From: Clostridia bacterium
Lineage (GTDB): Bacteria > Bacillota > Clostridia > Oscillospirales > Acutalibacteraceae
Assembly: GCA_900752115.1 (NCBI GenBank)
Contig: CAADUC010000041.1
Span: 1-17,948 of the forward strand
Reading direction: 5' to 3'
Length of the DNA: 17,948 bases
Under the pieces are notes generated by a model. It worked only from the letters and a program-made list of their open reading frames with translations. It did no database searches and was not told the origin of the DNA. The translations under genes and the position numbers were made by a program. Positions 7,880 through 15,868 of this stretch are shown piece after piece (within the stretch, counting starts at the first letter, position 1; the number at the start of each line of letters is the position of its first letter).

Positions 7880-7955
7880 TGGTGGAGCATAGCGGGATCG
7901 AACCGCTGACCTCCACACTGCCAGTGTGGCGCTCTCCCAGCTGAGCTAATACCCC
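7880..7955 (-). tRNA. tRNA-Ala (anticodon GGC)
   Basis: A complete 76-base cloverleaf with encoded CCA. Acceptor stem GGGGTAT/ATGCTCC contains the G3-U70 wobble pair, the identity element read by alanyl-tRNA synthetase. The D arm is GCTC/GAGC, the anticodon arm CCACA-CTGGCAG-TGTGG gives anticodon GGC (plus-strand 7920-7922), and the T arm is AGCGG-TTCGATC-CCGCT. It reads GCC and GCU codons. It is a single-gene unit with its own promoter and terminator, pointing opposite to both flanking genes. Confidence 0.97.
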
Positions 7956-7982
7956 GTGTGCTTCCTGCGAAACAGCTTCATT

Positions 7983-8011
7983 ATCATAGCACGGGCAAAA
8001 AAGAAAATCAA
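7983..8011 (-). promoter_or_regulatory. Promoter of tRNA-Ala
   Basis: On the minus strand TTGATT (8006-8011), a 17-base spacer and TATGAT (7983-7988) with TGC upstream. The predicted start is about 20 bases before the mature tRNA 5' end. Confidence 0.75.
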
Positions 8012-8040
8012 GAGGTTTTTAAAAAAAATTATATTTTTTT

Positions 8041-8267
8041 TGACACTGCTTTCATAAGCACAGAGAAGGAGTGTGCAGAAGATGGTTGGGCAAGAAAGTC
8101 GGCACTGCACATTTGGAAGATGAAGAAATGCGGAAAGGAAAGGCGGAAAAAGACGGCTGAGAGCCGTTTGCGGTAGAAAAAACCATTGAGAAGCAGTTTG
8201 ACGGGGCTGACGGCTTTGACATGCGCCGTGCCGCGCCCGTTTCGCGCCGCTCGGAACAAGAAAGGCG
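8041..8267. other. Gene-less structured stretch between tRNA and CNNM-family gene
   Basis: No convincing coding region is seen on either strand. The stretch contains a six-pair hairpin, ACGGCT-GAG-AGCCGT (8153-8167), followed on the minus strand by CTTTTT, and a larger imperfect stem, ACGGG..ACGG (8201-8213) with CCGT..CCCGT (8226-8240), in a patch richer in G and C than its surroundings. It could hold a small RNA or be the remnant of one; I cannot tell which. Confidence 0.3.
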
Positions 8268-8296
8268 TTGCAATGGAAAAAATCTTTTGATACAAT
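8268..8296 (+). promoter_or_regulatory. Promoter of the CNNM/CorC-family gene
   Basis: TTGCAA (8268-8273), a 17-base spacer and TACAAT (8291-8296). The predicted start is near 8303, giving a leader of about 113 bases with two competing hairpins (8306-8321 versus 8304-8343). Confidence 0.75.
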
Positions 8297-8415
8297 AAAA
8301 AAGACAGTTCCGCAGAGAACTTCCTTGTTTTTCGCGGTTCTGTCGTACATGATTGCGCATGTGGCGCACATGAATACGGGATTTTTCCAAAAGAAGAAGG
8401 AGTTTGATTTATTTT

Positions 8416-9687
8416 ATGGGCGACCTATCGATCGTCGGTTATCTAGTTGGTATCTTGATCTGCGTTGTGTTTTCCGGATATTTTTCCGCTTCTGAGACAG
8501 CCTTTACCACGATCAACCGGATTCGTCTCAAGACGCTGGCGGATAACGGGGACAGTGGCGCGGCGCTTGTGTTGAAGATATCTGAAAATTATGACAAGAT
8601 GCTGACGACCCTTCTCATCGGCAACAACATTGTGAACATTGCCTCTGCCTCTATGGCAACGCTGATGTTCGCCGCTCTTCTGATGGATCAGGACCTCGGC
8701 GCTTCTGTTTCGACGGCGGTTATGACAATCGTTGTGCTGATTTTTGGTGAGGTTTCTCCGAAATGCCTGGCTAAGGAGAATCCCGAAGCGTTCGCCCGGT
8801 TTTCGGCTCCGATTCTGAAGCTTTTAATGTTTGTTCTCACGCCCGTCAACTTTCTTTTCGTACAGTGGCGCAAGCTTCTCAGTCTTGTGTTCAAGAAGAA
8901 GACGGAGAGCAAAATGACGCAGGAAGAGCTTATCACTATCGTGGATGAGGCTCAAAGTGAAGGCGGTATCGACGAGGAAAACGGAGAACTGATTCGTTCT
9001 GCCATTGAGTTTGACGACGTGGACGCCCGTGAGATTCTGACGCCCCGTGTGGCGCTTGTCGGCGTGGATAAAGAAACACCCTTTGCGGAGATCGCAAAGG
9101 TGTTTGAAGAGAATCCGTACTCGCGCCTGCCTGTCTATGAAGAGTCCATCGATAATATTGTCGGGGTAATCCATGAAAAGGATTATTTCTGTGCCCTTCA
9201 TCAGGGAAAAACCTCTCTCGAGGAGATTCAGACGAAACCTCTGTACATCAGCGGTACGGTTAAAGTTTCCGATTTGCTGCGCATGCTGCAGCATTATAAG
9301 GTTCATATGGCCGTTGTCGTCGATGAGTTCGGCGGTACGGAAGGCATCGTAACGATGGAGGATATCGTGGAGGAGCTGGTCGGCGATATTTGGGATGAAC
9401 ATGATGTCGTCGTGAATTATTTCCAGAAAATCAACGATACTACCTTTAAGATTGACTGCCGCGCGGATCTTGATGAGATGTTCGAGTTTCTCGATATTCA
9501 GGCGTCTGACGACGATTACGACTGCGTAACGGTGAACGGATGGGTCATGGAAAAGCTGGAGAAGATTCCTGCTGTAGGCGACAGCTTTGATTTTGAGGAT
9601 CTTCATATTACCGTCACCAAGGGAACGGCGCATCATGCGACGGAGCTGACCGTTCAGCGTGTTTCTCCCGGCGCGGTCCAGAAGTAA
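8416..9687 (+). CDS. CNNM/CorC-type membrane protein with CBS domains (hemolysin C family)
   Basis: A 423-residue inner-membrane protein of the UPF0053/CNNM family, linked to Mg2+ or Co2+ export or tolerance in characterised members. In order: a DUF21 membrane domain (about 1-160) with hydrophobic helices near 5-22, 62-90, 98-112 and 131-150, and family motifs GYFSASETAF and FGEVSPK; a pair of CBS domains (about 205-325) with SRLPVYE and DEFGGTEGIVTMEDI, which in the family bind adenine nucleotides; and a C-terminal CorC/HlyC domain (about 335-415). An in-frame TTG at 8404 lies only one base after AAGGAG, so I prefer the ATG at 8416, although its 13-base spacing is long. It is probably cotranscribed with the GT2-like gene 47 bases later. 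The ion transported is not evident here. Confidence 0.92.
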   Translation: MGDLSIVGYLVGILICVVFSGYFSASETAFTTINRIRLKTLADNGDSGAALVLKISENYDKMLTTLLIGNNIVNIASASMATLMFAALLMDQDLGASVSTAVMTIVVLIFGEVSPKCLAKENPEAFARFSAPILKLLMFVLTPVNFLFVQWRKLLSLVFKKKTESKMTQEELITIVDEAQSEGGIDEENGELIRSAIEFDDVDAREILTPRVALVGVDKETPFAEIAKVFEENPYSRLPVYEESIDNIVGVIHEKDYFCALHQGKTSLEEIQTKPLYISGTVKVSDLLRMLQHYKVHMAVVVDEFGGTEGIVTMEDIVEELVGDIWDEHDVVVNYFQKINDTTFKIDCRADLDEMFEFLDIQASDDDYDCVTVNGWVMEKLEKIPAVGDSFDFEDLHITVTKGTAHHATELTVQRVSPGAVQK

Positions 9688-9734
9688 GTTCTGCGCCTCC
9701 ACGCCTTTTGCCGGAAAGGAGCAATCGATACAGC

Positions 9735-10682
9735 ATGGATGTCTTTACCCTTTCTGTAATTTTTCCTGTTAAGAATATCGCACAGGAGATCAGCTCCATT
9801 CTGCGTTTGACGGCGGAGCAGACGCAGGGGATTAACGCTGAATTTCTGGTTGTGGACATGGGTTCGAGCGACAAAACCGTGTGGGAAGCACTGCGTGTCG
9901 TAAAGGAGCTCAAACTTCCCGGCGCTGTGATTCAGAGCGGCGAAGGGACAGTGGCGCGTGCGTTGAATACAGCTCTGGTGCGTGCTTCAGGCCGCTATGT
10001 TTCGTTTGTCTTTGCGCGGCGGCTGTATACCGGTCATCTGACTGCCTATTGCAGCGCGGCGGAAGCGTCAAACGCTGATATCGTGTTTGGAACCGCCGGT
10101 GAGCCTTTCGGAAAAGAAGGCGTTGCCGTACCGGGATCGGTGTGTTTGCAGGGAATTCTGGAGGAAAAGCTTTCGGTGGATATTGCGGCGATTTTACTGC
10201 GCCGGGCCTTTCTGGAGCAGCGCCGTCTTTCTTTTTCCGAATTCTGTGAGTACGGTTATTCCGAAGAATTCCTGCTTCGCTGCTTCTGCGCGGCGGAATC
10301 CGCTGTGCGCTGTGAGGCGATCCTCAAGCGTGATACCGCTTATGAACTGCGGCGGGGGAAACAGAAGCCGGTTGGTGCGGCGGTCTTTCAGCGCATGGAA
10401 GCTTTGCTGCGCGCGACAGAATATATTGAGAGTCGTTTGCCGGGCGATCGGCGCGTCAGCATTCTTTTGAGGGAACGCAGACTTCCCCAGGCGGTCATGT
10501 GGTGCGTGGATCTGCTTTTGCGCGAGGGGAACGGTTACGGCGCGGTGCAGGGAATGCTCAAAGTCAGCGGCTATCGGAAATACCTCCGCTGCGGAGCGAA
10601 TACTCCCTTTGAATTGAAAAAGAGAATCCGCCTGTGGAGGAATCTGCCATGGATGTATAAGCCGCGCAGACCGCAGGCGTAG
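9735..10682 (+). CDS. Glycosyltransferase family 2-like protein lacking the DxD motif
   Basis: A 315-residue protein with a GT2 (GT-A fold) N-terminal half: LSVIFPVKN (6-14), VVDMGSSDKTV (39-49, the sugar-nucleotide-binding D-x-x-S-x-D-x-T type motif) and G-T-V-A-R-A-L-N-T-A (71-80) then ASGRYVSFV. At the place where active members read D-A-D-D there is F-A-R-R (93-96), so the metal-binding aspartates are missing. A possible counterpart of the catalytic-base region, YSEEFLLR, is still present. No membrane segment is seen. It may be an inactive or repurposed transferase (inference). The frame opens with TTG at 9708, but the AAGGAG at 9716-9721 lies inside that extension and serves the ATG at 9735. 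Confidence 0.78.
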   Translation: MDVFTLSVIFPVKNIAQEISSILRLTAEQTQGINAEFLVVDMGSSDKTVWEALRVVKELKLPGAVIQSGEGTVARALNTALVRASGRYVSFVFARRLYTGHLTAYCSAAEASNADIVFGTAGEPFGKEGVAVPGSVCLQGILEEKLSVDIAAILLRRAFLEQRRLSFSEFCEYGYSEEFLLRCFCAAESAVRCEAILKRDTAYELRRGKQKPVGAAVFQRMEALLRATEYIESRLPGDRRVSILLRERRLPQAVMWCVDLLLREGNGYGAVQGMLKVSGYRKYLRCGANTPFELKKRIRLWRNLPWMYKPRRPQA

Positions 10683-10736
10683 AAATGTGGATATAGGCTG
10701 AAACCAAATCTTTTTTGAGAAAATTAAGATTAATGC

Positions 10737-10765
10737 TTGCTTTTTTATACGCAGTATGATAGAAT
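10737..10765 (+). promoter_or_regulatory. Promoter of rpmE
   Basis: TTGCTT (10737-10742), a 17-base spacer and TAGAAT (10760-10765) with an extended TGA. A weak AT-rich dyad, AATCTT (10707-10712) with AAGATT (10726-10731), sits just upstream of the -35; it has no T run and could be an operator or chance. Confidence 0.7.
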
Positions 10766-10808
10766 CCAAATGTTAAGTCGCAGTATATCGTGAAAGAGGT
10801 GACAACAA

Positions 10809-11012
10809 ATGAAGGAAAAGATTCATCCCCAGTATGAGGAGACGACTATTACCTGCGCATGCGGGAATGTGATTAAGACCAGATCCACGAAGAAGGATAT
10901 CCACGTTGAAATTTGCTCCAAGTGCCATCCTTTCTTCACGGGCAAGCAGAAGCTCGTCGATACCAGCGGGCGCGTTGACATGTTCAAGAAGCGCTACGGC
11001 TTGGATAAGTAA
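10809..11012 (+). CDS. rpmE: 50S ribosomal protein L31
   Basis: A 67-residue protein with the full L31 pattern: start [11 protein letters not shown] (C16, C18), then [13 protein letters not shown] (C36, C39) and VDMFKKRYG at the end. All four cysteines are present, so this is the zinc-binding C+ form. It bridges the two ribosomal subunits. The ATG has AAAGAGGTGA six bases upstream, and the gene has its own promoter and a strong terminator. Confidence 0.97.
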   Translation: MKEKIHPQYEETTITCACGNVIKTRSTKKDIHVEICSKCHPFFTGKQKLVDTSGRVDMFKKRYGLDK

Positions 11013-11033
11013 TGTCTTCTCTTTCAGGATTTG

Positions 11034-11072
11034 CATAGGCGGCGCAGAAGAATGCGCCGCCTATGTTTTTTG
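11034..11072 (+). terminator. Strong terminator after rpmE
   Basis: A perfect 13-pair stem, CATAGGCGGCGCA (11034-11046) against TGCGCCGCCTATG (11053-11065), is followed by six T. The T run ends ten bases before the ATG of the next gene. Confidence 0.93.
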
Positions 11073-11081
11073 GGGGACAGC

Positions 11082-11702
11082 ATGGAAGAGTATAAAACCA
11101 TTCTCACTCCGGCTGACGTGGAGTTTGTGGAAAGACGCTCCCGTTTTATCGGCCATATCAGGCCCGTTTCTTCCGAGGAGGAGGCGCTGGCCTTTCTTTC
11201 TGAAATGCGTTCTCAATACTGGGACGCCACACATAATGTATATGCCTATCGTCTGCGCCAGAGCGGCGCCCAGCGTTATTCCGATGACGGCGAACCGCAG
11301 GGGACGGCAGGAATGCCGACGCTGGATGTGCTGCGCAAGTCCGGTGTAACGGATGTTGCCGCTGTCGTCACCCGCTATTTTGGCGGGATTCTGCTCGGAG
11401 CGGGTGGTTTGGTGCGGGCGTATTCGCATGCCGTTTCACTTGCTCTCGAGTCGTCCGGGGTGGTTGTAATGCGCATGTGCTCTCTTGCGCGTCTGACGTG
11501 TTCTTACAGCCAATACGGACGCGTGGCTGCTTTAATTCCGGAGCATGGCGGCGTGTTGGATGATTCCGAGTTTGGCGCGGCGGTAACGCTGTCCTTTCAC
11601 ATCGAGCCGGAGGCGCTGCCGTCGCTGCAGAAGACATTAGCGGACGCCACCTGCGGGGAATGCGCCGCAGTGGTGGAGGGAGAACGCTTTTTTGCCTGCT
11701 GA
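11082..11702 (+). CDS. IMPACT/YigZ (UPF0029) family protein
   Basis: A 206-residue cytoplasmic protein of the YigZ/YvyE family, related to eukaryotic IMPACT, whose bacterial role is poorly defined. The N-terminal domain shows the family signatures: ATHNVYAYRL (49-58), RYSDDGEPQGTAGMP (65-79) and VTRYFGGILLGAGGLVRAYS (96-115). The C-terminal half (about 135-206) fits the DUF1949 ferredoxin-like fold. The frame opens at 11031 inside the rpmE terminator stem; the ATG at 11082 after GGGGG is the natural start. No separate promoter is visible, so it is probably made by readthrough from rpmE or from an unseen weak promoter. Confidence 0.92.
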   Translation: MEEYKTILTPADVEFVERRSRFIGHIRPVSSEEEALAFLSEMRSQYWDATHNVYAYRLRQSGAQRYSDDGEPQGTAGMPTLDVLRKSGVTDVAAVVTRYFGGILLGAGGLVRAYSHAVSLALESSGVVVMRMCSLARLTCSYSQYGRVAALIPEHGGVLDDSEFGAAVTLSFHIEPEALPSLQKTLADATCGECAAVVEGERFFAC

Positions 11703-11783
11703 TGACATTTTTTTGCTTAAAATGAGGAAAGAAAAAAGGAAAAAGCAAAAAAACTGCGTATAACTATATTGTAAGCATTTTTT

Positions 11784-11798
11784 GCCGGCCAAGCCGGC
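11784..11798. other. GCCGGC hairpin in the dgt leader
   Basis: GCCGGC-CAA-GCCGGC gives a six-pair hairpin with a three-base loop, 12 bases before the AAGGAGG of the next gene. It has no following T run on the plus strand, so it is not a terminator there. It may insulate the ribosome-binding site or be part of a regulatory leader. Confidence 0.4.
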
Positions 11799-11826
11799 CT
11801 TCCTCTCGGAAAGGAGGGCTGCCCTC

Positions 11827-12834
11827 ATGACGGTGATGGAACGTATTCAGGAGGCGGAAAAACGAAATTTGGCTCCGTATGCGTCTCTTTCCTCCCAAAC
11901 GCGTGGTCGCGATCGCCCGGAGGCGGAGAGCGAACTGCGTACTCCGTACCAGCGGGACAGGGATCGCATTATTCACTGCAAATCCTTTCGCCGCCTCAAG
12001 CACAAGACGCAGGTGTTTCTTTCTCCGGAGGGGGACCACTATCGCACGCGGCTGACGCATACGCTGGAGGTTTCCCAAATTGCCCGGACAATCGCCCGTG
12101 CGCTGATGCTCAATGAAGATTTAACGGAGGCAATCGCTCTGGGCCACGATCTTGGCCACACGCCTTTCGGGCATGCGGGAGAGCGGTCTTTAAACGAACT
12201 GGTTCCGGGAGGTTTCCGCCATTATGAGCAGAGCGTGCGTGTGGTGGAAAAGCTTGAAAAGAACGGGCAGGGTCTGAACCTGACTTGGGAAGTTCGCGAC
12301 GGCATCCTCTGCCATACATGCGGGACTCAGGCACGGACGCTTGAAGGACGCGTCGTACGTCTGGCGGATCGGATTGCTTACATCAATCACGATATTGATG
12401 ATGCCAAGAGGGCCGGAGTGCTCTGTGAGGACGAGATTCCCGCCGACATTCTGCATGTTCTCGGCTCGACAAAATCCAAACGAATCGATACGCTGGTTCT
12501 CTCCGCTGTGACAAACAGCACAGGGGAGGAGATCCGTCTGGATCCGGAAATCCAGCAGGCGTTTGATCGGCTGCACGACTTTATGTATGAATCAGTATAC
12601 CTGAATCCGCGTGCAAAAAAGGAAGAAAAAAAGGTTCCGGGACTGATTGAGACGCTGTACCGGTATCTTTGCCGGCCGGATCGGCTTCCGGAGGATATGC
12701 GCCGGATTGCGCAGGAGGAAGGCTGCGAACGCGCCGCCTGCGATTACATCGCCGGAATGACGGACCATTTTGCGGTTCAGCTTTTCAGTACCATTTTTAT
12801 TCCGAAATCATGGAACCTGAATTCCATGCTCTGA
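11827..12834 (+). CDS. dgt: dGTPase-like HD-domain triphosphohydrolase
   Basis: A 335-residue protein of the deoxyguanosinetriphosphate triphosphohydrolase-like family, which cleaves dNTPs to nucleoside and triphosphate. It has the short Gram-positive form rather than the longer E. coli Dgt. HD-domain metal ligands are visible: H78 in RLTHTLEV, then [14 protein letters not shown] with H107-D108, H111 and H116, and a later D in [39 protein letters not shown] is split here as YQRDRDR then [11 protein letters not shown], the conserved substrate-binding region. ATG 11827 follows AAGGAGG at nine bases; ATG 11836 is a less likely start. It heads the dnaG-rpoD cluster, so it may link dNTP pools with replication. 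Exact nucleotide preference is not readable. Confidence 0.88.
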   Translation: MTVMERIQEAEKRNLAPYASLSSQTRGRDRPEAESELRTPYQRDRDRIIHCKSFRRLKHKTQVFLSPEGDHYRTRLTHTLEVSQIARTIARALMLNEDLTEAIALGHDLGHTPFGHAGERSLNELVPGGFRHYEQSVRVVEKLEKNGQGLNLTWEVRDGILCHTCGTQARTLEGRVVRLADRIAYINHDIDDAKRAGVLCEDEIPADILHVLGSTKSKRIDTLVLSAVTNSTGEEIRLDPEIQQAFDRLHDFMYESVYLNPRAKKEEKKVPGLIETLYRYLCRPDRLPEDMRRIAQEEGCERAACDYIAGMTDHFAVQLFSTIFIPKSWNLNSML

Positions 12835-12955
12835 CTTTGCTGCCCGGCTGCTGATTGGTTCCGAGGGGAGAAAAGAGGACGGCTGTACCGTAAAAGCCGG
12901 ACACGGCAGGACAATCGGGTATCAATGCGTCTTTCAGGAGAGGAGGAATTTCTGT

Positions 12956-14725
12956 TTGCGCATCCCTGAATCATTTATTCAGGAGCTCAAGCTCCGCAGC
13001 AGCATTGAGGATGTGGTTTCCTCCTATGTGAATCTTCGCCGTTCCGGGCGGAACCTTGTCGGGCTTTGCCCCTTTCACGGGGAAAAAACGCCGTCGTTCA
13101 ATGTTTACGCCGATAACGGTACATTTTACTGCTTTGGCTGCCACGCCGGGGGCGACGTTATCACGTTTGTCCGAAAAATTGAGCATCTGGATTATGTGGA
13201 GGCGGTTCGTTTCCTTGCCAATCGCGTCGGTTTGCAGGTGCCGGAAGGGCAGGGCGACGACTCGATGGGAAAGCTGCGTATGCGGCTGTATGAGGTAAAT
13301 CGGGAAACCGCCCGCTTTTTTCACAGTGTGCTGAATTCTGCCGCAGGGCAAAGCGGTATGGAATATCTGCAGGGACGCGGGATAACGCCGCGGACTATCC
13401 GTCATTTTGGTCTGGGGTTTGCTCCGCAGGAGCGCTTTGCCCTCGTGAATCATCTGCGAAAAAAGGGGTTCACGGACGAAGAAGCGATACAGGCAAACGT
13501 TGCGTTTCGCGGAAAAAGCGGCGGTGCGGTCGACCGCTTTTTTAACCGGGTGATGTATCCTATTATTGATTTGCGCGGCAATGTGGTGGCCTTTGGCGGC
13601 CGTGTGCTCGGCGACGCGAAGCCGAAGTATCTCAATACCTCGGATACTCCCGTTTTTCACAAGAGCGGCATGCTGTTTGCACTGAATTTTGCGAAGGAGG
13701 CCGGATCAGAGCAGCTGATCCTTGCCGAAGGCTATATGGATGTAATTTCTCTTCATCAGGCCGGTTTCCCGACGGCGGTTGCTACGCTGGGCACGGCTCT
13801 GACGGCGGAACAGGCCCGCTTGATGGCCCGGTATGCGAAAGAAGTGGTTCTCTGCTACGATGCGGATGAGGCTGGGCAGCGGGCTACGGCACGCGCCATC
13901 CCGATGCTGCGGGAGGCAGGACTTCTGGTAAAGGTGCTCACTGTCCCGAATGGAAAGGATCCGGATGAGTTTATTCGTTCCTACGGGGATCAGGGATATG
14001 CACGCTTCAAGAACCTGCTTGACAGTACGGGGAACGATGTGGAGTACCGGCTGCAGAAGCTGAGAGCTTCGCATCCGCTGAGCGAACCCGCGGGACGCGT
14101 TGCGTTTTTGACGGGAGCCGCGGAACTGCTTGCCGGCCTGCAGAATCGAATTGAGCAGGAGGTCTATGCCGGCAGGCTGGCGGAGGAAACAGGAGTGGAT
14201 CGCTCGGCGATCCTGCGCCAGGTGGACAGTTTGGCCAAGAAGCGCCGGACTGAGGAAAAAAAGAAAGAATTCCGGGCGATGCAGCAAGAGGCTGCGGGCG
14301 CGCGGGATCGGGTGAATCCGGAAAAGGCGTCCCATCTGCGGGCGGCGTCCGCGGAGGAGGCCCTTTTGGCGGCCATGCTCAGTTATCCGGAAAAGGCGTC
14401 CCGTATTCTCTCTTCGCTGACGGAGGACGATTTTGTTACCTCCTTCAACCGGCGCGTTTTTACCGCGCTGCGAAAAAGCGCCGAAGCGGGGGAGGAGCTT
14501 TCGTTCTCTGCGATATCCGCGGAGTTCTCAGAGGAGGAGGTCTCCTCTGTCGCACGCATGTTGGCCCGTTATCATGACGTTCCGGTTTCGGAGCGTGATG
14601 TGGAAGAATATATCAAGGTATTAAAAACGGAAAATGCGGCCCTGAAGGCCCGGCAGATTGCGGCGGAACAACAGCCGGAAAAGCTGCTGGATTACCTGCA
14701 GGCGCTGCGGAAACAGAAAGAATAG
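12956..14725 (+). CDS. dnaG: DNA primase
   Basis: A 589-residue primase that makes RNA primers at the replication fork with the replicative helicase. The N-terminal zinc domain has C38-x2-H41 in GLCPFHGEKTPSF and C59-x2-C62 in FYCFGCHAGGD. The catalytic core runs to about 330, with the RNA-polymerase basic region FFNRVMYPI and GNVVAFGGRVL, and a TOPRIM fold with E258 in LAEGYMDV and D302-x-D304 in LCYDADEAGQ. The last 150 residues form the helicase-interaction domain. The start is TTG at 12956, with GGAGG at nine-base spacing; RIPESFIQEL is the expected N-terminus. It lies 121 bases after dgt and 18 bases before rpoD. Confidence 0.96.
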   Translation: MRIPESFIQELKLRSSIEDVVSSYVNLRRSGRNLVGLCPFHGEKTPSFNVYADNGTFYCFGCHAGGDVITFVRKIEHLDYVEAVRFLANRVGLQVPEGQGDDSMGKLRMRLYEVNRETARFFHSVLNSAAGQSGMEYLQGRGITPRTIRHFGLGFAPQERFALVNHLRKKGFTDEEAIQANVAFRGKSGGAVDRFFNRVMYPIIDLRGNVVAFGGRVLGDAKPKYLNTSDTPVFHKSGMLFALNFAKEAGSEQLILAEGYMDVISLHQAGFPTAVATLGTALTAEQARLMARYAKEVVLCYDADEAGQRATARAIPMLREAGLLVKVLTVPNGKDPDEFIRSYGDQGYARFKNLLDSTGNDVEYRLQKLRASHPLSEPAGRVAFLTGAAELLAGLQNRIEQEVYAGRLAEETGVDRSAILRQVDSLAKKRRTEEKKKEFRAMQQEAAGARDRVNPEKASHLRAASAEEALLAAMLSYPEKASRILSSLTEDDFVTSFNRRVFTALRKSAEAGEELSFSAISAEFSEEEVSSVARMLARYHDVPVSERDVEEYIKVLKTENAALKARQIAAEQQPEKLLDYLQALRKQKE

Positions 14726-14743
14726 GAGCAGGGGGAAATCGCT

Positions 14744-15841
14744 ATGGGAGCACCAGACAAGAAGACAGTGATCCGAGAATTGATTGAGCAGGGAAAGGCC
14801 AAGGGGCAGCTCTCGACCAATGAAATTCTGGATGCGATCGGCGAGCTTGATTTTGAGCCTGAGCAGCTGGAAAAATTTTATGATACCCTTGAGTCGCAGG
14901 GCGTCGAGATTGTGGAGAGCAGTCTGGACGACACGCCGCTTGACGACGTCGGGTTTCTGACCCAGGACGAGGACGGAGAGGATCTTGAGAATGCTCTGAA
15001 TACGGACGGCATTGCCATTGACGATCCGGTTAAGGTGTATCTTAAGGAAATCGGCCGTGTGCCGCTGTTGACTCCTGAAGAGGAAGTGGATCTGGCCATC
15101 CGGATTTCCAGCGGCGACGAAGCGGCAAAGAAACGCCTGTCCGAGGCGAACCTCCGTCTGGTGGTCAGTATTGCCAAGCGTTATCTGGGCCGTGGTATGC
15201 AGTTCCTCGATTTGATTCAGGAAGGAAATCTGGGCCTGATCAAAGCGGTGGAAAAGTTCGATCATACAAAGGGATTTAAATTTTCCACGTATGCCACGTG
15301 GTGGATCCGGCAGGCGATCACCCGTGCCATCGCCGATCAGGCGAGAACCATCCGTATCCCGGTGCATATGGTGGAAACCATCAACAAGGTCAAGAAGGTG
15401 TCGAGCCAGCTTCTGCATACGAATGGTCATGAGCCGACGGCGGATGAAATTTCCGAAGAACTGGACATGCCGGTCGACAAGGTGCGTGAGATCATGCGCG
15501 TAGCACAGGAACCTGTCTCTCTCGAGACGCCGATTGGTGAGGAGGAGGACAGCCACCTTGGTGACTTTATTCCCGATGATGACGCGCCGGCTCCGCAGGA
15601 CGCGGCTTCTCATACTCTGCTTAAGGAACAGCTTTCCGACGTGCTTGATACGCTGACTCCGCGTGAGGAGAAGGTCCTGCGCCTGCGTTTTGGACTGGAG
15701 GATGGCCGTTCCCGTACGCTCGAGGAGGTTGGCAAAGAGTTCAACGTCACAAGAGAGAGAATTCGTCAGATTGAAGCGAAGGCGCTGCGCAAGCTGCGTC
15801 ATCCGAGCAGAAGCAAGAAGCTGAAGGATTTCCTCGACTAA
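14744..15841 (+). CDS. rpoD: RNA polymerase primary sigma factor (sigma-A/sigma-70)
   Basis: A 365-residue housekeeping sigma factor, matching the short sigma-A of Gram-positives. In order: region 1.1 (about 1-80, acidic); region 1.2 from [12 protein letters not shown]; region 2 with [13 protein letters not shown], the core-binding [12 protein letters not shown] and the -10-reading [13 protein letters not shown]; region 3 with [13 protein letters not shown]; and region 4 with [10 protein letters not shown] and the -35-reading helix [18 protein letters not shown]. It follows dnaG by 18 bases with a GGGGG site before ATG, the usual macromolecular-synthesis pairing. The promoters found in this window match what this sigma should read. 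Confidence 0.97.
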   Translation: MGAPDKKTVIRELIEQGKAKGQLSTNEILDAIGELDFEPEQLEKFYDTLESQGVEIVESSLDDTPLDDVGFLTQDEDGEDLENALNTDGIAIDDPVKVYLKEIGRVPLLTPEEEVDLAIRISSGDEAAKKRLSEANLRLVVSIAKRYLGRGMQFLDLIQEGNLGLIKAVEKFDHTKGFKFSTYATWWIRQAITRAIADQARTIRIPVHMVETINKVKKVSSQLLHTNGHEPTADEISEELDMPVDKVREIMRVAQEPVSLETPIGEEEDSHLGDFIPDDDAPAPQDAASHTLLKEQLSDVLDTLTPREEKVLRLRFGLEDGRSRTLEEVGKEFNVTRERIRQIEAKALRKLRHPSRSKKLKDFLD

Positions 15842-15868
15842 TCGTCCCGTAGAGAAAGGGGGATGTCC

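Noticed and set aside
8824..9702. 292-codon minus-strand frame opposite the CNNM-family gene
   Set aside because: It is antisense to a clear CBS/CorC protein and has no ribosome-binding site or recognisable motif.
11784..11798. GCCGGC hairpin as a terminator
   Set aside because: No T run follows it on the plus strand, and on the minus strand it is followed by A rather than T.
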